From: Larix kaempferi
Lineage: Eukaryota; Streptophyta; Pinopsida; Pinales; Pinaceae
NCBI GenBank assembly: GCA_027924585.1
Contig: BSBM01002073.1
Coordinates: 310,001-374,000 of the forward strand
DNA length: 64,000 nt
Reading direction: 5' to 3'
Below, piece after piece: positions 10,641 through 22,360 of this stretch. The notes beneath the pieces were generated by a model. It was not told the DNA's origin. It did not search any database and saw only the letters and a program-made list of their open reading frames with translations. The stretch's first letter is position 1. Each line of letters starts with the position of its first letter. Both the position numbers and the translations under genes were made by a program.

Positions 10641-11420
10641 TGTGAAAATCGTCATAGCAGATCTAAGAGATGATGTATACCTCACAAGAGTAATTATGAT
10701 TAAGCAGGAAAATAGAAGAAGAGTGAACTATACAATATAATGAGCAACAGAATAATATGGTATAGTAGAACTCAGATAGAAGCAATAATACTTCACACAC
10801 ACTAATTAATTAATCACAGTATGGACAAATAAATAGTACAATGGTAGAGAGGATTCGAATGCCTAAGGTGGCAATTCGAATTAGCCTCTCAGAGTGATCA
10901 TAAGATCAATAGAGTGTCATCGGAGCACAACTAGGTGTCCTCATGATCATCGGATCTCAACTGGAAGTCTTCATCATCATCAGTGGAGTCATCAATGCTC
11001 AAGTAACTGTCAACCATCAGTCAAACTAACTCTTGTAGGTGTAACTAAGTGTAACTCAATGTAACTGAGTGTAACTGACTATAACTGACTGTAACTGAGT
11101 GTAACTAAGTGTAACTGACTGTAACTGACTGTAACTGAGTGTGACTGAGTGTAACTGAGTGACAACTGGACTGGTAGTTGAAGAAGGGCGAGTTGCTCCC
11201 TAAAATCAAGGAAGAAGGGAACATTAAGCAACTGGAGGGCTAAAACTGAATAGTGAGAAGCTCCTGGGGGCTGGCTAACTGAGGGCTAGGTGCTGGACTG
11301 ATGACTGGGATGCTTGCAAACCCTAGAATGCATGCAAACCCTAAAAGTGCATGCATGACTGAAAATGTAAATGATCAAAATACTGGTGGGACTAGGATGG
11401 AGTATAGGAATATCCTAACA
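10641..11420 (-). repeat. 5' LTR of small copia element
   Basis: About 780 bp from TGTTAGGATATTCC (11420) to TTTTCACA (10641), with TG...CA ends and an adjoining primer site. It contains the 10 bp minisatellite at 11037-11165. Confidence 0.8.
11037..11165. repeat. 10 bp minisatellite GTAACTGAGT/GTAACTGACT
   Basis: About 13 tandem units of GTAACTRAGT or GTAACTGACT, with single-base variants, inside the LTR. Confidence 0.9.
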
Positions 11421-13664
11421 TGTTGAAGGGATGAAGGAGGGTTTATAGGCCCAACAAAATCCAATCCCTATTGTTGAAATGGAAACTAAATTGTAACCAG
11501 TTGTAGAGGAAATGCAGGTTTCCTAAACTTCCCTTTGTATTTCTGGCATGGCTCACACTTCCTCACATAAGCATAAGCATCTTTAAACAATGTGGGCCAA
11601 TAATATCTAGCCCTAAGAATCTTGTGTGTTTTAGTCTCTCCTGAAAAATGGCCTCCAGCAGGACCTGCATGAAATTGAAACAAAATGTCATCAGTTTCAT
11701 GCTTTTCCAAGCATCTGAGAAATACTCCATCATAATTTTTTCTAAAAAGAACTTGATCAATGAATTGATAAGGAGAAAATTTCAATCTCAAAGCCCTTCT
11801 TTTCTTAAAATCAAGAGTTTTAGGAGCAAACCCATGGTTTAGGAAAAATCTAATATCATCGTACCATTCCGATGTCGGGGCATCGATAACGTTAACAACA
11901 CCTGGGGGAATTTCTTCCTCGTGATCCCATTCGGACTACTGCTGTGTGGGGTCATTAGATTGCGCAGTAAGGAGACAAAGACCTTGTCCTTTGACAATTT
12001 TAGTTGGCCTGATCTCAAGATCGTATTCTTGTAGGGTGGTCATCCAATGTGCCCTCTTTTCCCCCAATTCTTTCTGGATGAGGACATTTCTAATAGCAGA
12101 ATATTGAACAATGACTTTGGTTCGAGACTTCAACAAGTAGGGTCTGTAATGTTTGACGGATTTATAGACCGCATAGGATTGCTTATCGATCTACGAGTAT
12201 TTAAGCTCGGCACCTTTGAATGTTGAGCTCATAAAAGAGATCAGGATTTAAGTATCATTGTCTTGCTTTTGAGTTAAGACAACTGCATAAGAAAAGTCAG
12301 TGGCAAAAGTATAAAGAATGAAATCCTTATTAAAAACTGGGGACATGAGAGCAGGAGCTTCTGCAATGTCCTTTCGAATTCGGATAAACGCATCTCTCTG
12401 TTCCTGCAACCAAGTAAACTGCACATCTTTCTTGACCAAAAGTTGTAATTGTTTAACAATTTGGGTAAATTTTGGTATAAATCTACGTACAAAATTAACC
12501 TAGGAAGGATTGCATTGCTTTGCGCGAGCCTGGTAAACCAATCTTTGAAATAGCCTCTATACGTTCAGGATCGATAATCATACCTTCTTTCAAAACAATG
12601 AAGCCCAGAAGCTTTCCTTCAGTTACTACAAAAATTGATTTCTTCGTGTTGAGAGAAATACCGAATTTCCTGCAGTGATCGAAAACGTGTTTCAAAGCAA
12701 ACACATGTTCATGTCATTTTTTAGAGTAAATAGTGATATCATCAAGGTAAATAATGATATAATTATGCATTAACACTCGGAAAGCTATATCCATAGCTCT
12801 CTAAAAAGTAGCTCCTGCATTGATTACCCCGAAAGGCATCCGTCCGTAGGCAAAAGTACCCCATGGGGTCCTGAAAGTTGTTTTGAATTGATCGTCCGTG
12901 GCAACCATAACTTGGTTATACCCTGAAAAACCATTTAGGAGGGAAAAAATCTCTGACCCGGCTACCTTTTGAAGAATCTGCTCCATAGGTGGAACGGGAT
13001 TGTTGTCTTTCTCAGAAGCCCTATTTAGGTTCCTGAAATCGATACAAAATCGAATTTCCCCACTTTTCTTATAGACAGGTACTAAGTTAACGATCCATTG
13101 AGTGTGCCTGACCGGAAAGATAATTCGAGCAGTGACCAACATTTCCAGCTCCTTTTTTACAGAAGGCTCCAAACTGGGGTCCATCTTCCGCTGCTTTTGT
13201 TGAAATGGCTTAACCTCTGGTTTCATGGGTATATTATGAAACATAACGCTAGTATCAAATGTTTTCAACTCATCATACGTCCAGGCGAAAACATCCTTAT
13301 ACTGTTTACACAATGCAATAATGGCTCTGCGTTCTTCAGGGGTACAATCAACTCCCAAATTGATGAAATGAGGTTCCTGTTCGGTGCCTAGGTTGACCCG
13401 CTCATAGTTCAAGGATGAGCTTTGAGTTTTACAATTAGTTCAAGATTTGAACTTGTCCTGTAAATCATAAAAAATTTATAGATTGATCACAGACTTCGGG
13501 ATGACGTTCGAGGAATCAGTGAGAGACTTTTCATGTTCTACTTCATCGATGGCCATGTCTTGGACTGTATCCTGAGTAGTGAGGAAGTCAAGTATCTGTT
13601 GGTCATCATCAAACACTTTCCAATTAGTCACATTTTCTGGAATGGATGGTCTGTACATCAATTC
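11421..13664 (-). mobile_element. Ty3/gypsy retrotransposon, copy 2 (integrase zinc finger to RNase H C-terminus)
   Basis: The minus strand carries, from right to left, the end of the extra RNase H (YRPSIPENVTNWKVF, 13661-13620), RT (12801-13412 largely open, with FCIDFRNLNRASEKDN and GFSGYNQVMV), YLDD near 12740, RNase H (12248-12500 and 11936-12136) and the HHCC integrase finger (11486-11791, CEPCQKYKGKFRKPAF). It is the same family as copy 1. Stops and frameshifts remain, but it keeps residues lost in copy 1. Its left end abuts the LTR of the small copia element; the integrase core beyond is missing. Confidence 0.88.
12801..13412 (-). pseudogene. Reverse transcriptase N-terminal half, gypsy copy 2
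   Basis: About 203 uninterrupted codons: FINLGVDCTPEERRAIIALC, FAWTYDELKTFDTSVMFHNI, RHTQWIVNLVPVYKKSGEIR, FSGYNQVMVATDDQ and RTPWGTFAYGRMPFGVINAG. A stop after ATF (near 12800) separates it from the YLDD region (around 12735-12750, IIYLDDITIYSKK). It would prime and copy retrotransposon RNA; the protein is incomplete. It is the best reference in the window for the ancestral codons of copy 1. Confidence 0.88.
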
Positions 13665-13950
13665 AAGACCTCACCTCTCGTACAGAGCAATTTACATTCG
13701 ATACCTTTTTCGGTGAATTCTCAGCTGATGCTCACCAGAAAAAAGCATTCAAAAAGAATCACATTTCACTCAGATTACTTCTATACCTTTTTCTGGTGAA
13801 ATTGTGCATAATGTATATAATGTTAATACGATTTTAGATTAGACCTTGTCTCATAGACCTTATTTTTCGATGGCTCCAAGTCCAAGGATGGAGCTGGAGC
13901 GGGTTGTGTTCTTATCAATCCTAAAGGATTTAAAATCATGATTTCTTGCA
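13665..13950 (+). mobile_element. Inverted gypsy fragment (protease linker and RNase H start)
   Basis: On the plus strand this segment reads TSRTEQFTFDTFFGEFSADA, then LFLVKLCIMYIM, then (from about 13855) LFFDGSKSKDGAGAGCVLIN. In copy 1 the same sequence is on the minus strand (about 2950-3235). It is therefore inverted relative to both flanking copies, and its ends mark the junctions with copy 2 and copy 3. Confidence 0.85.
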
Positions 13951-15911
13951 GAATAATCTTAGGCCAATAATATATGGCCCTAAGAATCTTGTGTGTTGTA
14001 GTCTCTCCTGAAAAATGGCCTCCAGCGGGACCTGCATGAAATTGAAACAAAATGTCATCAGTTTCATGCTTTTCCAAGCATCTGAGAAATACTCCATCAT
14101 AATTTTTTCTAAAAATAACTTGATCAATGAATTGATAAGGAGCAGATTTCAGTCTCAAATCCCTTCTTTTCTTAAAATCAAGAGTTTCAGGAGTAAACCC
14201 ATGGTTTAGGAAAAATCTGATATCATCGTACCATTCCGATGTCGGGGCATCGATAACGTTAACAACACATGAGGGAATTTCTTCCTCATGATCCCATTCG
14301 GACTGCTGCTGTGCGGGGTCATTATATTGTGCAGTAAGAAGACAAAGACCTTGTCCTTTAACAATTTTAGCTGGCCTAATCTCAAGATCATATTCTTGTA
14401 GGGCGGTCATCTAATGGGCCCTCTTTTTCCCCAATTCTTTCTAGATGAGGACATTTTTGATAGCAGAATATGGAACAATGACTTTGGTTCGAGACTTCAA
14501 CAAGTAGGGTCTGTAATGTTTGAAGGATTTATATACTGCATAGGCTTGCTTATCTATCTGCGAGTATTTAAGCTCTGCACCTTTGAATATTGAGCTCATA
14601 AAAGAGATCGGGGTTTCAGTATCATTGTCATGCTTTTGAGTTAAGACGGTTGCATAAGAAAAGTCAGTGGAAAAAGTATAAAGAATGAAATCCTTATTAA
14701 AATATGGGGACATGAGAGCAGTAGCTTCTGTAATGGCCTTTCGAATTTGGATAAACGCATCTCTCTGTTCCTACGACCAAGTAAACTGCACATCTTTCTT
14801 GACCAAAAGTTGTAATGGTTTAACAATCTGGGCAAAATTTGGTACAAATCTACGTACAAAATTAATCTTACCTAAGAAGAATTGCATTGCTTTGCGCGAG
14901 CCTAGTAAAACAATATTTGAAATAGCCTTTGTACATTTAGGATCGATAATCATACCTTCTTTCGAAACAATGAATCCTAGAAGCTTTCCTTCAGTTATTG
15001 CTAAAACAAATTTCTTCGGGTTGAGAGAAATACCGAATTTCCTGCAGTAATCGAAAACTTGTTTCAAAGAAAACACATGTTCATGTCGTTTTTTAGAGTA
15101 AATAGTGATATCATCAAGGTAAACTATGACAGAATTATGCATTAACCCTCAGAAAACTATATCCATAACTCTCTGAAAAGTAGCTCCTACATTGATTAGC
15201 CCGAAAGGCATCCGTCTGTAGGAAAAAGTACCCCATGGGGTCCTGAAATCTATTTTCAATTGATTGTCCGGGGCAACCATAACCTTGTTATACCCTGAAA
15301 AACCATCTAGGAGGGAAAACATCTCTGACCCGGCTACCTTTTGAAGAATCTGCTCCATAGGTGGAACAGGATAGTTGTCTTTCTCAGAAGCCCGATTTAG
15401 GTTCCTGAAATCGACACATAATCGAATTTCCCCGCTTTTCTTATGTACAGGTACTAAGTTAGCGATCCATTGAGTGTGCCTGACCGGAAAGATAATTCGA
15501 GTAGTGAGCAGCTTTTCCAGCTCCTTTTTTACAGAAGGCTCCAAACTGGGGTGCATCTTCCGCAGCTCTTTTTTAAATGGCTTAACCTCTACTTTCATGG
15601 GTATATTATGAAACATAATGCTAGTATCAAACGTTTTCAACTCATCATACGTCCAGGGGAAAACATCCTTATACTGTTTACACAATGCAATAATGGCTCT
15701 GCATTCTTCAGGGGTACAATCAACTCCCAAATTGATGAAAAGAGGTTCCTGTTCGATGCCTACATTGACCCGCTCATAGTTCAAGGATGAGCTTTGAGTT
15801 TTACAATTAGTTCGAGATTTGAACTTGTCCTGTAAATCGTAAAACTTTTCTAGATTGATCACAGACTTCAGGATGACGTTCGTGGAATTAGTGAGAGACT
15901 TTTCATGTTCT
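13951..15911 (-). mobile_element. Ty3/gypsy retrotransposon, copy 3 (integrase finger to RT N-terminus)
   Basis: The minus strand carries the truncated integrase finger (HFSGETTTHKILRAIYYWP, about 13960-14040), RNase H (14206-14713), RT with YLDDITIYSKK (about 15095-15130) and RT N-terminus to EHEKSLTNSTNV at 15911. The right end is cut by the LTR of the copia element at 15912, where copy 1 would continue with a further 3 kb. Few stops remain in the RT part (14771-15142 and 15149-15911 are nearly continuous), so this is the best preserved RT of the three. Confidence 0.88.
14771..15911 (-). pseudogene. Reverse transcriptase, gypsy copy 3
   Basis: Two long open stretches in this region cover most of the RT palm and fingers: NLGVDCTPEECRAIIALCKQ, RHTQWIANLVPVHKKSGEIR, LCVDFRNLNRASEKDNYPVP, DGFSGYNKVMVAPDNQ and RTPWGTFSYRRMPFGLINVG. 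A stop near 15148 separates these from MHNSVIVYLDDITIYSKK, which carries the YLDD active site. The long open frame continues 35 bases into the antisense copia LTR after 15911, which is a chance fusion rather than part of the protein. The enzyme would be inactive because protease and gag are missing. Confidence 0.88.
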
Positions 15912-16555
15912 TGTTGATGTATATGTAACTTTGGAATGTATTTCACATATATGTATATTGTATTCCTATAGAGATGTTATTATTCCTCTATACGGAAGTG
16001 GTTGTATTCCTATAGAGATGTTATTATTCATCTATACAGAAGTGTCATCATTTATATTGTAAGTGTCGTAACTTATACGTGATGGGTTATTAGACCACCT
16101 TGTTGGGGTCGGCCCTGTATAAGTCATGTGGGTCAAAGGGTTATTAGACCACCCTAGTGGGGGTCGGCCCAGTCAGCATTATGTTAAGTGGTTAAGTTGA
16201 GGCCGACCTAGTTGAGTAAAGGTCAAGTCAAGTTAGTGTATAAATAGAGAGTGTCTCTCTCATTTTACACATTCTATCCTCTCATTCACACTTGGGAGAG
16301 CGGCACACTTGTGGAGGAGGAGGCTCTTCTGCTAGGAGAAGACTATCTCTTGTATTCTAGTTGTATCATTGCTCTATCGATCTCTGAGGAAGTTATTGGG
16401 GTTTTTCACCTTTATGGTTTTCCCCAAGTAAACTCTGTGTCTCTTGTGTGCTTGCATTATTGTGTCCATGATTGATATGTTATAGATTTGTTGTACATGT
16501 TGTTCTCTCACTTAAGATCCTAGATCAGATTGAAGTAAATTCTGAAAATATAACA
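15912..16555 (+). repeat. 5' LTR of copia element
   Basis: 644 bp, TGTTGATGTATATG to ATATAACA. U3 holds two copies of a GGTTATTAGACCACC...GGGTCGGCCC unit (about 16083-16113 and 16139-16172), followed by TATAAATA at 16239 and a CT-rich start region. Confidence 0.93.
16239..16246 (+). promoter_or_regulatory. TATA box of copia 5' LTR
   Basis: TATAAATAGAGAG lies in the LTR and is conserved in the 3' LTR (23974) and in the related LTR at 63157. Confidence 0.8.
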
Positions 16556-16567
16556 TGGTATCAGAGC
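16556..16567 (+). other. Primer binding site of copia element
   Basis: TGGTATCAGAGC starts directly at the LTR end, complementary to initiator tRNA-Met as usual for plant copia elements. Confidence 0.92.
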
Positions 16568-17189
16568 TAGCCTGAAAGAAGGCATGATATGGCATGTATG
16601 ACACTTGTTGCACTTACGATGCTAGGCTTGATATAGCAAAAACCAGTCATCGTAGAACTTTCGCTATAAATCCATTTTGGAAAAGGTTTCAGATTGAAAA
16701 CTTTTACAGTTCGAAGATCAAATCGCCATGTACCTTGTGTCCAAAGGAAAACCTCTAATTCATTGTACTTTGTGATTTATGATTTGTACAATATAGGGTT
16801 TCTAGCTCTTCCGGATCTGAGTCAAAAACAGGTGACCTTTGAAAAAAGTTCATAACTTAGGCTAGGTAGCTCCAAATGAAATTTCGTAAAAATGGAAAGG
16901 TAGTTCACAAACTGTACTATCTCAAGAAAAATTTTCAGAGGCCGAAGTTGAACCAGTGACACGTGGCATGCCGTACAAGTTCGCTCTCATGTTTTATCCA
17001 TAAACAGGTCAGGTTGCGACACTTAGCATAACTTTCTCTCAGAGAATCCAATTGGGGTCAGACTTGTTGGGATTGAAAGATGACAGGTCAGTATATCTCA
17101 GGAAAATTGTTTAGACCCTCTGGATCGAAAAGTTCAGAGTTACACTAGAAACAATCAAGTACATATTTCTGTCATAATAGAATTATTTT

Positions 17190-18070
17190 TAAGCACCTTC
17201 ATTCGTGGCTTCCGGAATTTAGGGTTTCGGATAAAGTTGGAATTTTTGTAATCGGAGACCACGGCTGAATGCTACTCATCAAAATCAAAATTTAGAGACC
17301 AAGATCAGAATTTTTGGTTGGGAAGAATGCCAGGCTTGATCAGACCCTAGTTCTGGACTATGATCAGAAAAGTGGAAAATTAGGGCTTCTGCAAAAATGG
17401 GAATTTTTGAAATCTGTGACCATGGCTAGAAGCTCCTCATAAAAATAGAAGCTTAGAACTTTGGATCAAACCTTTTGATTGGGCAGAAGAGTGGGCTTCA
17501 TCAAACCCTAGTTCGGGGTCACGTCTAGTTAATCCGGAAGTTTCAAAGGCAAAATTGAGGAGTGAAACTTTGCAGTTTTCAAATTCTGAATATACCAGCT
17601 TGATTAGCTCATCAAGGCGCATATTTCTATCCTTTCGGAAGTTTGAAATTCAAAGTTTGAATTTTTGGGGTTTCTCTGACAAACCCTATTATATCTCTAG
17701 ATCCAGTTCCTGCAAATCAAGTGGATTGGGTTAATCATAGAAGAGGATGGATTGGTCACCTGCATAAGTGAAGAAGTTCATGTCTCAGAGGGAGATGAGT
17801 CTAAGACCTTACATAAGAAGATTACAAGCGATCTTGACAGGTAGGACTCATCGAGGTATGTTTCGATATTTGTTCATGATTAAGTTTATGGTATGTTTGT
17901 CTTCATGTTATTACGGTTAGTACAATCTTGATTTTAGATTTGTTGTATCACCTTAACAAAATTATGAATGCATAATAGAAGATATTCATTGGTTAGGGTG
18001 TTGACACTTATGATTGTACTAATGCATTATGGTGTTGTATGAGGTTTATGTTGTCTGCTAACATAAAAGG
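17190..18070 (+). repeat. Leader repeat, first copy
   Basis: A non-coding segment that recurs at 19185-20095. Inside it is a smaller, roughly 160 bp repeat built on GACCACGGCTGAATGCTACT / GACCATGGCTAGAAGCTCCT, TTTTGGTTGGG and AAACCCTAGTTC. Related units lie in the leader of the copia element at 63407. Confidence 0.8.
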
Positions 18071-19184
18071 TACACCAAGAAAGACAAATCATGTTCTACT
18101 TGTTATAGCTTGAAATGACACCTCTCTGTTTGTGACGACACTTGCTTCCCTTGGTCGCATGATGACACTTCTTGAGATCAAGTTAAGTCACACAACAGGA
18201 CATTTGTGGATGGAGGAGTCATTTGGGACACTAAAAATGGTTGAAATTACCTCATTCTTGACCCATTTGATGTATATGACCCTTAGGAACATTTTTCCAA
18301 ACCAAACCATCTCCTGAAAATGAGCAGAAAAGCTTGTTTTTGGCCATTTTTCAATATGAGCGCCGGTACACAGTCATGATAGTAGCGTGTATACTCTACT
18401 GAGCGCGACTCCACTATTGAAATAGTAGCGTGTGTACGCGACTTTGTCTATTGTAGAGTAGCGTACACCCCTATTTTGGTCAAAAATCTCGAAATTCGAG
18501 TAAGTTAATTTGGTTGGGAAACCTCTTGAGCGGTTATAACTTCTTTTCCTCTTCCTCACTGACTATATAAGGAGGGTAGAAGGGCCATGTGAGGGGACCA
18601 AGCCCAATTACAAATTTATGTTGGAGGAATGGAGACCCTCATCCCCCTCTCTTGTGCTTCAGTTTTGGTAAACCCTAGCACAGTTGATTAGAGGCTGGGA
18701 TCCTTGGAGAACGGAAGCAGGAGACCTTGAATCTAGGTTTCGTGAAGTGCCAAGCTTGAAAGAAGGTATAACTGTATGTACTTGCTTTCATTCATTAATA
18801 AAGATCAGACGTTCTTCTCTTTCCAAATATGACCTATTAATGTGTCTTAGATTTGATTACTGTTTGATTGTAGTTTGATGTCGCTTTATATTATGGATAT
18901 CAGTTTTATATATGTAGTCAAATGTGTTTGAGAAGGGTATCAAGTTGTTTTGCAGGTCTGGCCATTGCGACGTTGGATAAGCATTGAAGAGCGAGGGAGG
19001 CAAAGCTAGGATCAACCTTCTGAATGAGGTGCCTACATCTCTAAACCCTAATCTCTTCATTTATTTGTTGTACTTGCAGAATGCTTGTAAGTATATCTTT
19101 ATCACCGTAAGTTGATAGTTTCTCCCCTGAACTATAGGTGCATTTTCCCCACAACAATTTCTTTCAAAACAGATTTGGATTTTG
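18071..19184. other. Segment between the two leader repeats
   Basis: Non-coding. It has a TAGCGTGTATAC / TAGCGTGTGTACGCGAC pattern in both orientations at 18378-18465 and a TATATAAGG at about 18562. This may be an insertion between duplicated leader units or simply unduplicated leader. No gene is seen. Confidence 0.4.
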
Positions 19185-20095
19185 AGCACCTTCATTCTTA
19201 GATAGTCACTGCTGTGGGAAATTAGGGTTTTGGAGAAAGTTGAAATTCTTAGAATTAGAGACCACGGCTGGGTGATCCTCAACAAAATTGAAATTTAGAT
19301 ACCAAGATCGAATTTTTTGGTTGGGCAAAAGGTCAAGCTTGATCAAACCCTAGTTCGAGAGTTTGATCGAAAAGGTGAAAAATTAGGGCTTTTGCAAAAG
19401 TTGGAATTTTTGAAATGTATGACCATGGCTAGAAGCTCCTCAGAAAAATCGAAGTTTAGAACACAAGATTGAACCTTTTGGATGGGAAGAAGACTGGGCT
19501 TTATCAAACCCTAGTTCGGGATCCTGTCTAGTGAATCTGAAAGTTTCAAAGGCAATTTTGAGGGGTCAAATTTTGCAGTTTTCAAAATTGAAGTATACCA
19601 GCTTGATCAACTCAACAAGCCACATCTTTCCATCCATTCAGAAGTTTGAAACTCAAATTTTGAATTTTTAGAGTTTCTCTAAAAAACCCTAATCTAGCTC
19701 CATATCGAGTCTCAGCAAATCAAAGTGGATTGGGTTAATCCTAGAAGAAGATGATTTGGTCACCTACATAAGTGAAGAAGTTCCAGCTCCAGAGGGAGAT
19801 GAGGCTGAGGCTTTACATGAGAAGGCTACAAGCAATCCCGATAGGTATGACTTGAAGAGATAGAGGTATGTTTTGAAATCTGTTCATGATTAAGTTATGA
19901 TATGTTTGTCTTCATATTATTGAGGTTAGTACAATCTTGATTAATCTTAGACTTGTCTCATCACCCTAGTAAAAGAATGAATGCATGTGAATGATAGAAG
20001 ACATTAATTGATTAGGGTTATGACACGTATGATTGTACTAATGCACTATGGTGCTGTATGAGGTTGATGTTGTCCGCTAACATGAAAGGTACAAA
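19185..20095 (+). repeat. Leader repeat, second copy
   Basis: Matches 17190-18070 in order, including GAGACCACGGCTG, GACCATGGCTAGAAGCTCCT, GAGGGAGATGAG and GTATGATTGTACTAATGCA near the end. It diverges by eye at perhaps one base in eight to ten. Confidence 0.8.
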
Positions 20096-21302
20096 TTAAG
20101 TTTTAGATCAAGAACATATGACCATGGTGACATGAAGACAAAGACTCGTGGATCACATAGAAGCTCCACTTACAAGGTATGTATAATTTGGTTCTACAAT
20201 GTTTAACTTAAGAGTTATGCAGGTTACTAAGCACAAGTCATTAAAGAGAACAAGAAGACATTGTTTGGGTATGTTAGACATAACTAGCAAACATGATAAC
20301 CATGTATGTTTTTCCTATTTCAAGATTAGAATCCTACCTTGTGTTAGGATATTATACTTTTGTATAAATGATAATGTTTATTCTTGAAGTTAGAAGTTTT
20401 AGTAATCAAGGGTTTATGCATATTATTGATGATATGACTAACCAGAAGAGTCCTATGGTCAAATAAGAATATGCATGAGTAAAATAAGTCTTTCCTAAAA
20501 CCTTAAGTACTAACGCTTATTACCTATGATCATGACCATACATATTTTAGGAACATAATGTTTTGGTAGTATTGAGATTATACTAATAGATGTATGATTG
20601 TGTACGAGATCTTGAGGATGACACTAGTACACACTTAAGCATGCATAGTGGTCCAAGATGGATATAAGTTCAAGGACAGGTAATCCAGGTAGCAAAGATC
20701 AAGAGGGAGCACACTCCAAAAGTTCCTGCAAAGAAGCAAAGATCAAGAGGGAGCACTTCAGGAAGCAAATATCAAGAAGGAGTCCACCCTACAACCAAAC
20801 AAAGATAAGTATTTGAATTGCCAATTCATGTATACATGATTACTTAAATGATGTTGTCCAGTCATATACATACTTATGTTCCTAGATTTAGGATATGTAT
20901 CCTGCATATTAGAAAAGTTGCATTAATGAACAAGATACTACTAAATATGCAAATAATGGGTAAGTGGCGTATGGTACTGTACAACATTCCATTGCTACTT
21001 ATCTAGAATGAAACCTCTTTGCTGACATGTTGAGAGTTGTGCACACTCTTAATAATGTTCTGGTAGAGATGGAAGGCATCTAGAAATTTACAGAATATGG
21101 ATAAATGTTGTATTGAAACATTGGCCAAGATAATGGTATGACTGTATGACATATGTCTTTATGCATAAGAATGTGTTTTTGAAAAACTATGAGAAGTTTC
21201 TAATCATGCAATTGGACTTGTCTTGTAGGAAAGACCATGTACCATCACCTACAAAAAGGACTACAACATTTTTTCTAGCAATGAAGATCAAATAAAAACT
21301 AT
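20096..21302. other. Non-coding copia interior where gag and integrase should be
   Basis: No retrotransposon domain was recognised. Three imperfect copies of AGCAAAGATCAAGAGGGAGC occur at about 20693-20790. Confidence 0.55.
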
Positions 21303-22360
21303 CTATTGAAGATATTGAAGAATCTGAAGTTCCCAGGATTCGAGATGCAGTAATGGAAGAATGCCATGATCAAGGAGTACCAGTTGATCATGAAGAATGA
21401 TGTCTGGGATGTGGTCCCGAGACAAGAAGGGAAGTCTGTTGTGACTTCCAAGTGGATCTACAATATCAAGCTTGCTGCTAAGTTCGAGATGAAGGACTTG
21501 GGATGATGCACTACTTTCTAGGCATGGAGCTGTGGCAGAGTGCAGATGGAATCTTCCTTGGACAAGGAAAGTATGCAGTAGATATCCTGAAGAGGTTCGG
21601 GATGATGGAATGAAAGGCCATGGCCACACCTATGGAATCAAACATGAAGCTTATGTGTGATGCTTCATCTAATCCGGTTGATGTCACTATGTATCATCAG
21701 ATGATCGGGTCGTTGATGTACCTGACGAACACGAGACCAGATATTTGCTTTGCGGTGAACACATTGAGCCAATTCCTAACGGATCCCGGAGGTGTTCACC
21801 TGGTTGCTGTAAAGCACATTCTGAGGTACTTGAAGGGTATAATTGATTATGGGCTCAAGTATGATGCGAATCAAAAGTTTAACCTGCAGGGTTAAGTTGA
21901 TTCAGATTTGGCAAGCAGTGGTGCAGATAGAAAGAGCACTTCTGGGTGCTGCTTCAGTATGGGATCAGGTGTGATCTCTTGGTTTAGCAGGAAGCAGTCC
22001 TGCGTAGCACTGAGTACAATTGAAGCAGAGTATGTTGCAGCTTGTTCAGATAGTTGTGAGGCAATATCGATCTGAAAGCTACTATCTGAGTTATTTGATC
22101 TCCTGTTGGAGGCTATTGGTATCTTTTGTGACAACCAGAGTTGTGTGAAGCTGTTTGAGAACCCGGTGTTCCACGACAGGTCGAAGCACGTTGAGATAAA
22201 ATATCACTATATCAGGGATATGGTGCAGAGAGGAGTAGTGAAGATCCTTTATATTGCAACGGATGAGCAGGTTGCGAATGTGTTGACGAAACCACTAGCC
22301 AGAGTGAAGTTTGAGTACTTCAGAGAGAGGCTTGGTGTTTTTTGGATTGAAGATACTTAG
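21303..22360 (+). pseudogene. Copia RT ends and RNase H with RT core deleted
   Basis: The first part reads MIKEYQLIMKNDVWDVVP and SKWIYNIKLAA, the start of a copia RT. It then jumps directly to KFEMKDLG and HYFLGMELWQSADGIFLGQG, the end of the RT. The whole palm with its YVDD active site is missing, which suggests a deletion of roughly 0.5 kb. The rest is continuous with RNase H: MIGSLMYLTNTRPDICFAVN, SSGADRKSTSGCCFSMGSG, LSTIEAEYVAACSDSCEAI and HIEIKYHYIRDMVQ-like sequence, ending TKPLARVKFEYFRERLGVF at 22360. At least three in-frame stops are present (after KDLG, after MME, after NLQG). This copy could not reverse transcribe. Confidence 0.9.

Larger units (their letters stand above)
9055..11420 (-). 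mobile_element. Small non-autonomous copia-like element (minus strand)
   Basis: Read on the minus strand, a 5' LTR (11420-10641) starts TGTTAGGATATTCC and ends TTTTCACA. It is followed immediately by TGGTATCAGAGC, the initiator-Met primer site used by plant copia elements. An internal region of only about 1.47 kb follows, then a polypurine tract AAGGGGGGG (9177-9169) and a second TGTTAGGATATTCC at 9168. There is no protease, integrase or RT. The start of the second LTR matches the first for roughly 115 bases, then the two diverge. It sits against gypsy copy 2 at 11421. Confidence 0.8.

Noticed and set aside
15149-15946. Gypsy RT frame beginning at 15946 with extra N-terminal residues
   Set aside because: The first 12 codons lie in the antisense strand of the copia LTR; the gypsy sequence begins only at 15911.
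17480-19720. AAACCCTA repeats as telomere-like sequence
   Set aside because: Isolated single occurrences within the copia leader repeats, not tandem telomere units.
21303-21629. 108-residue minus-strand frame
   Set aside because: Antisense to the copia RT remnant, which explains the sequence on the plus strand.
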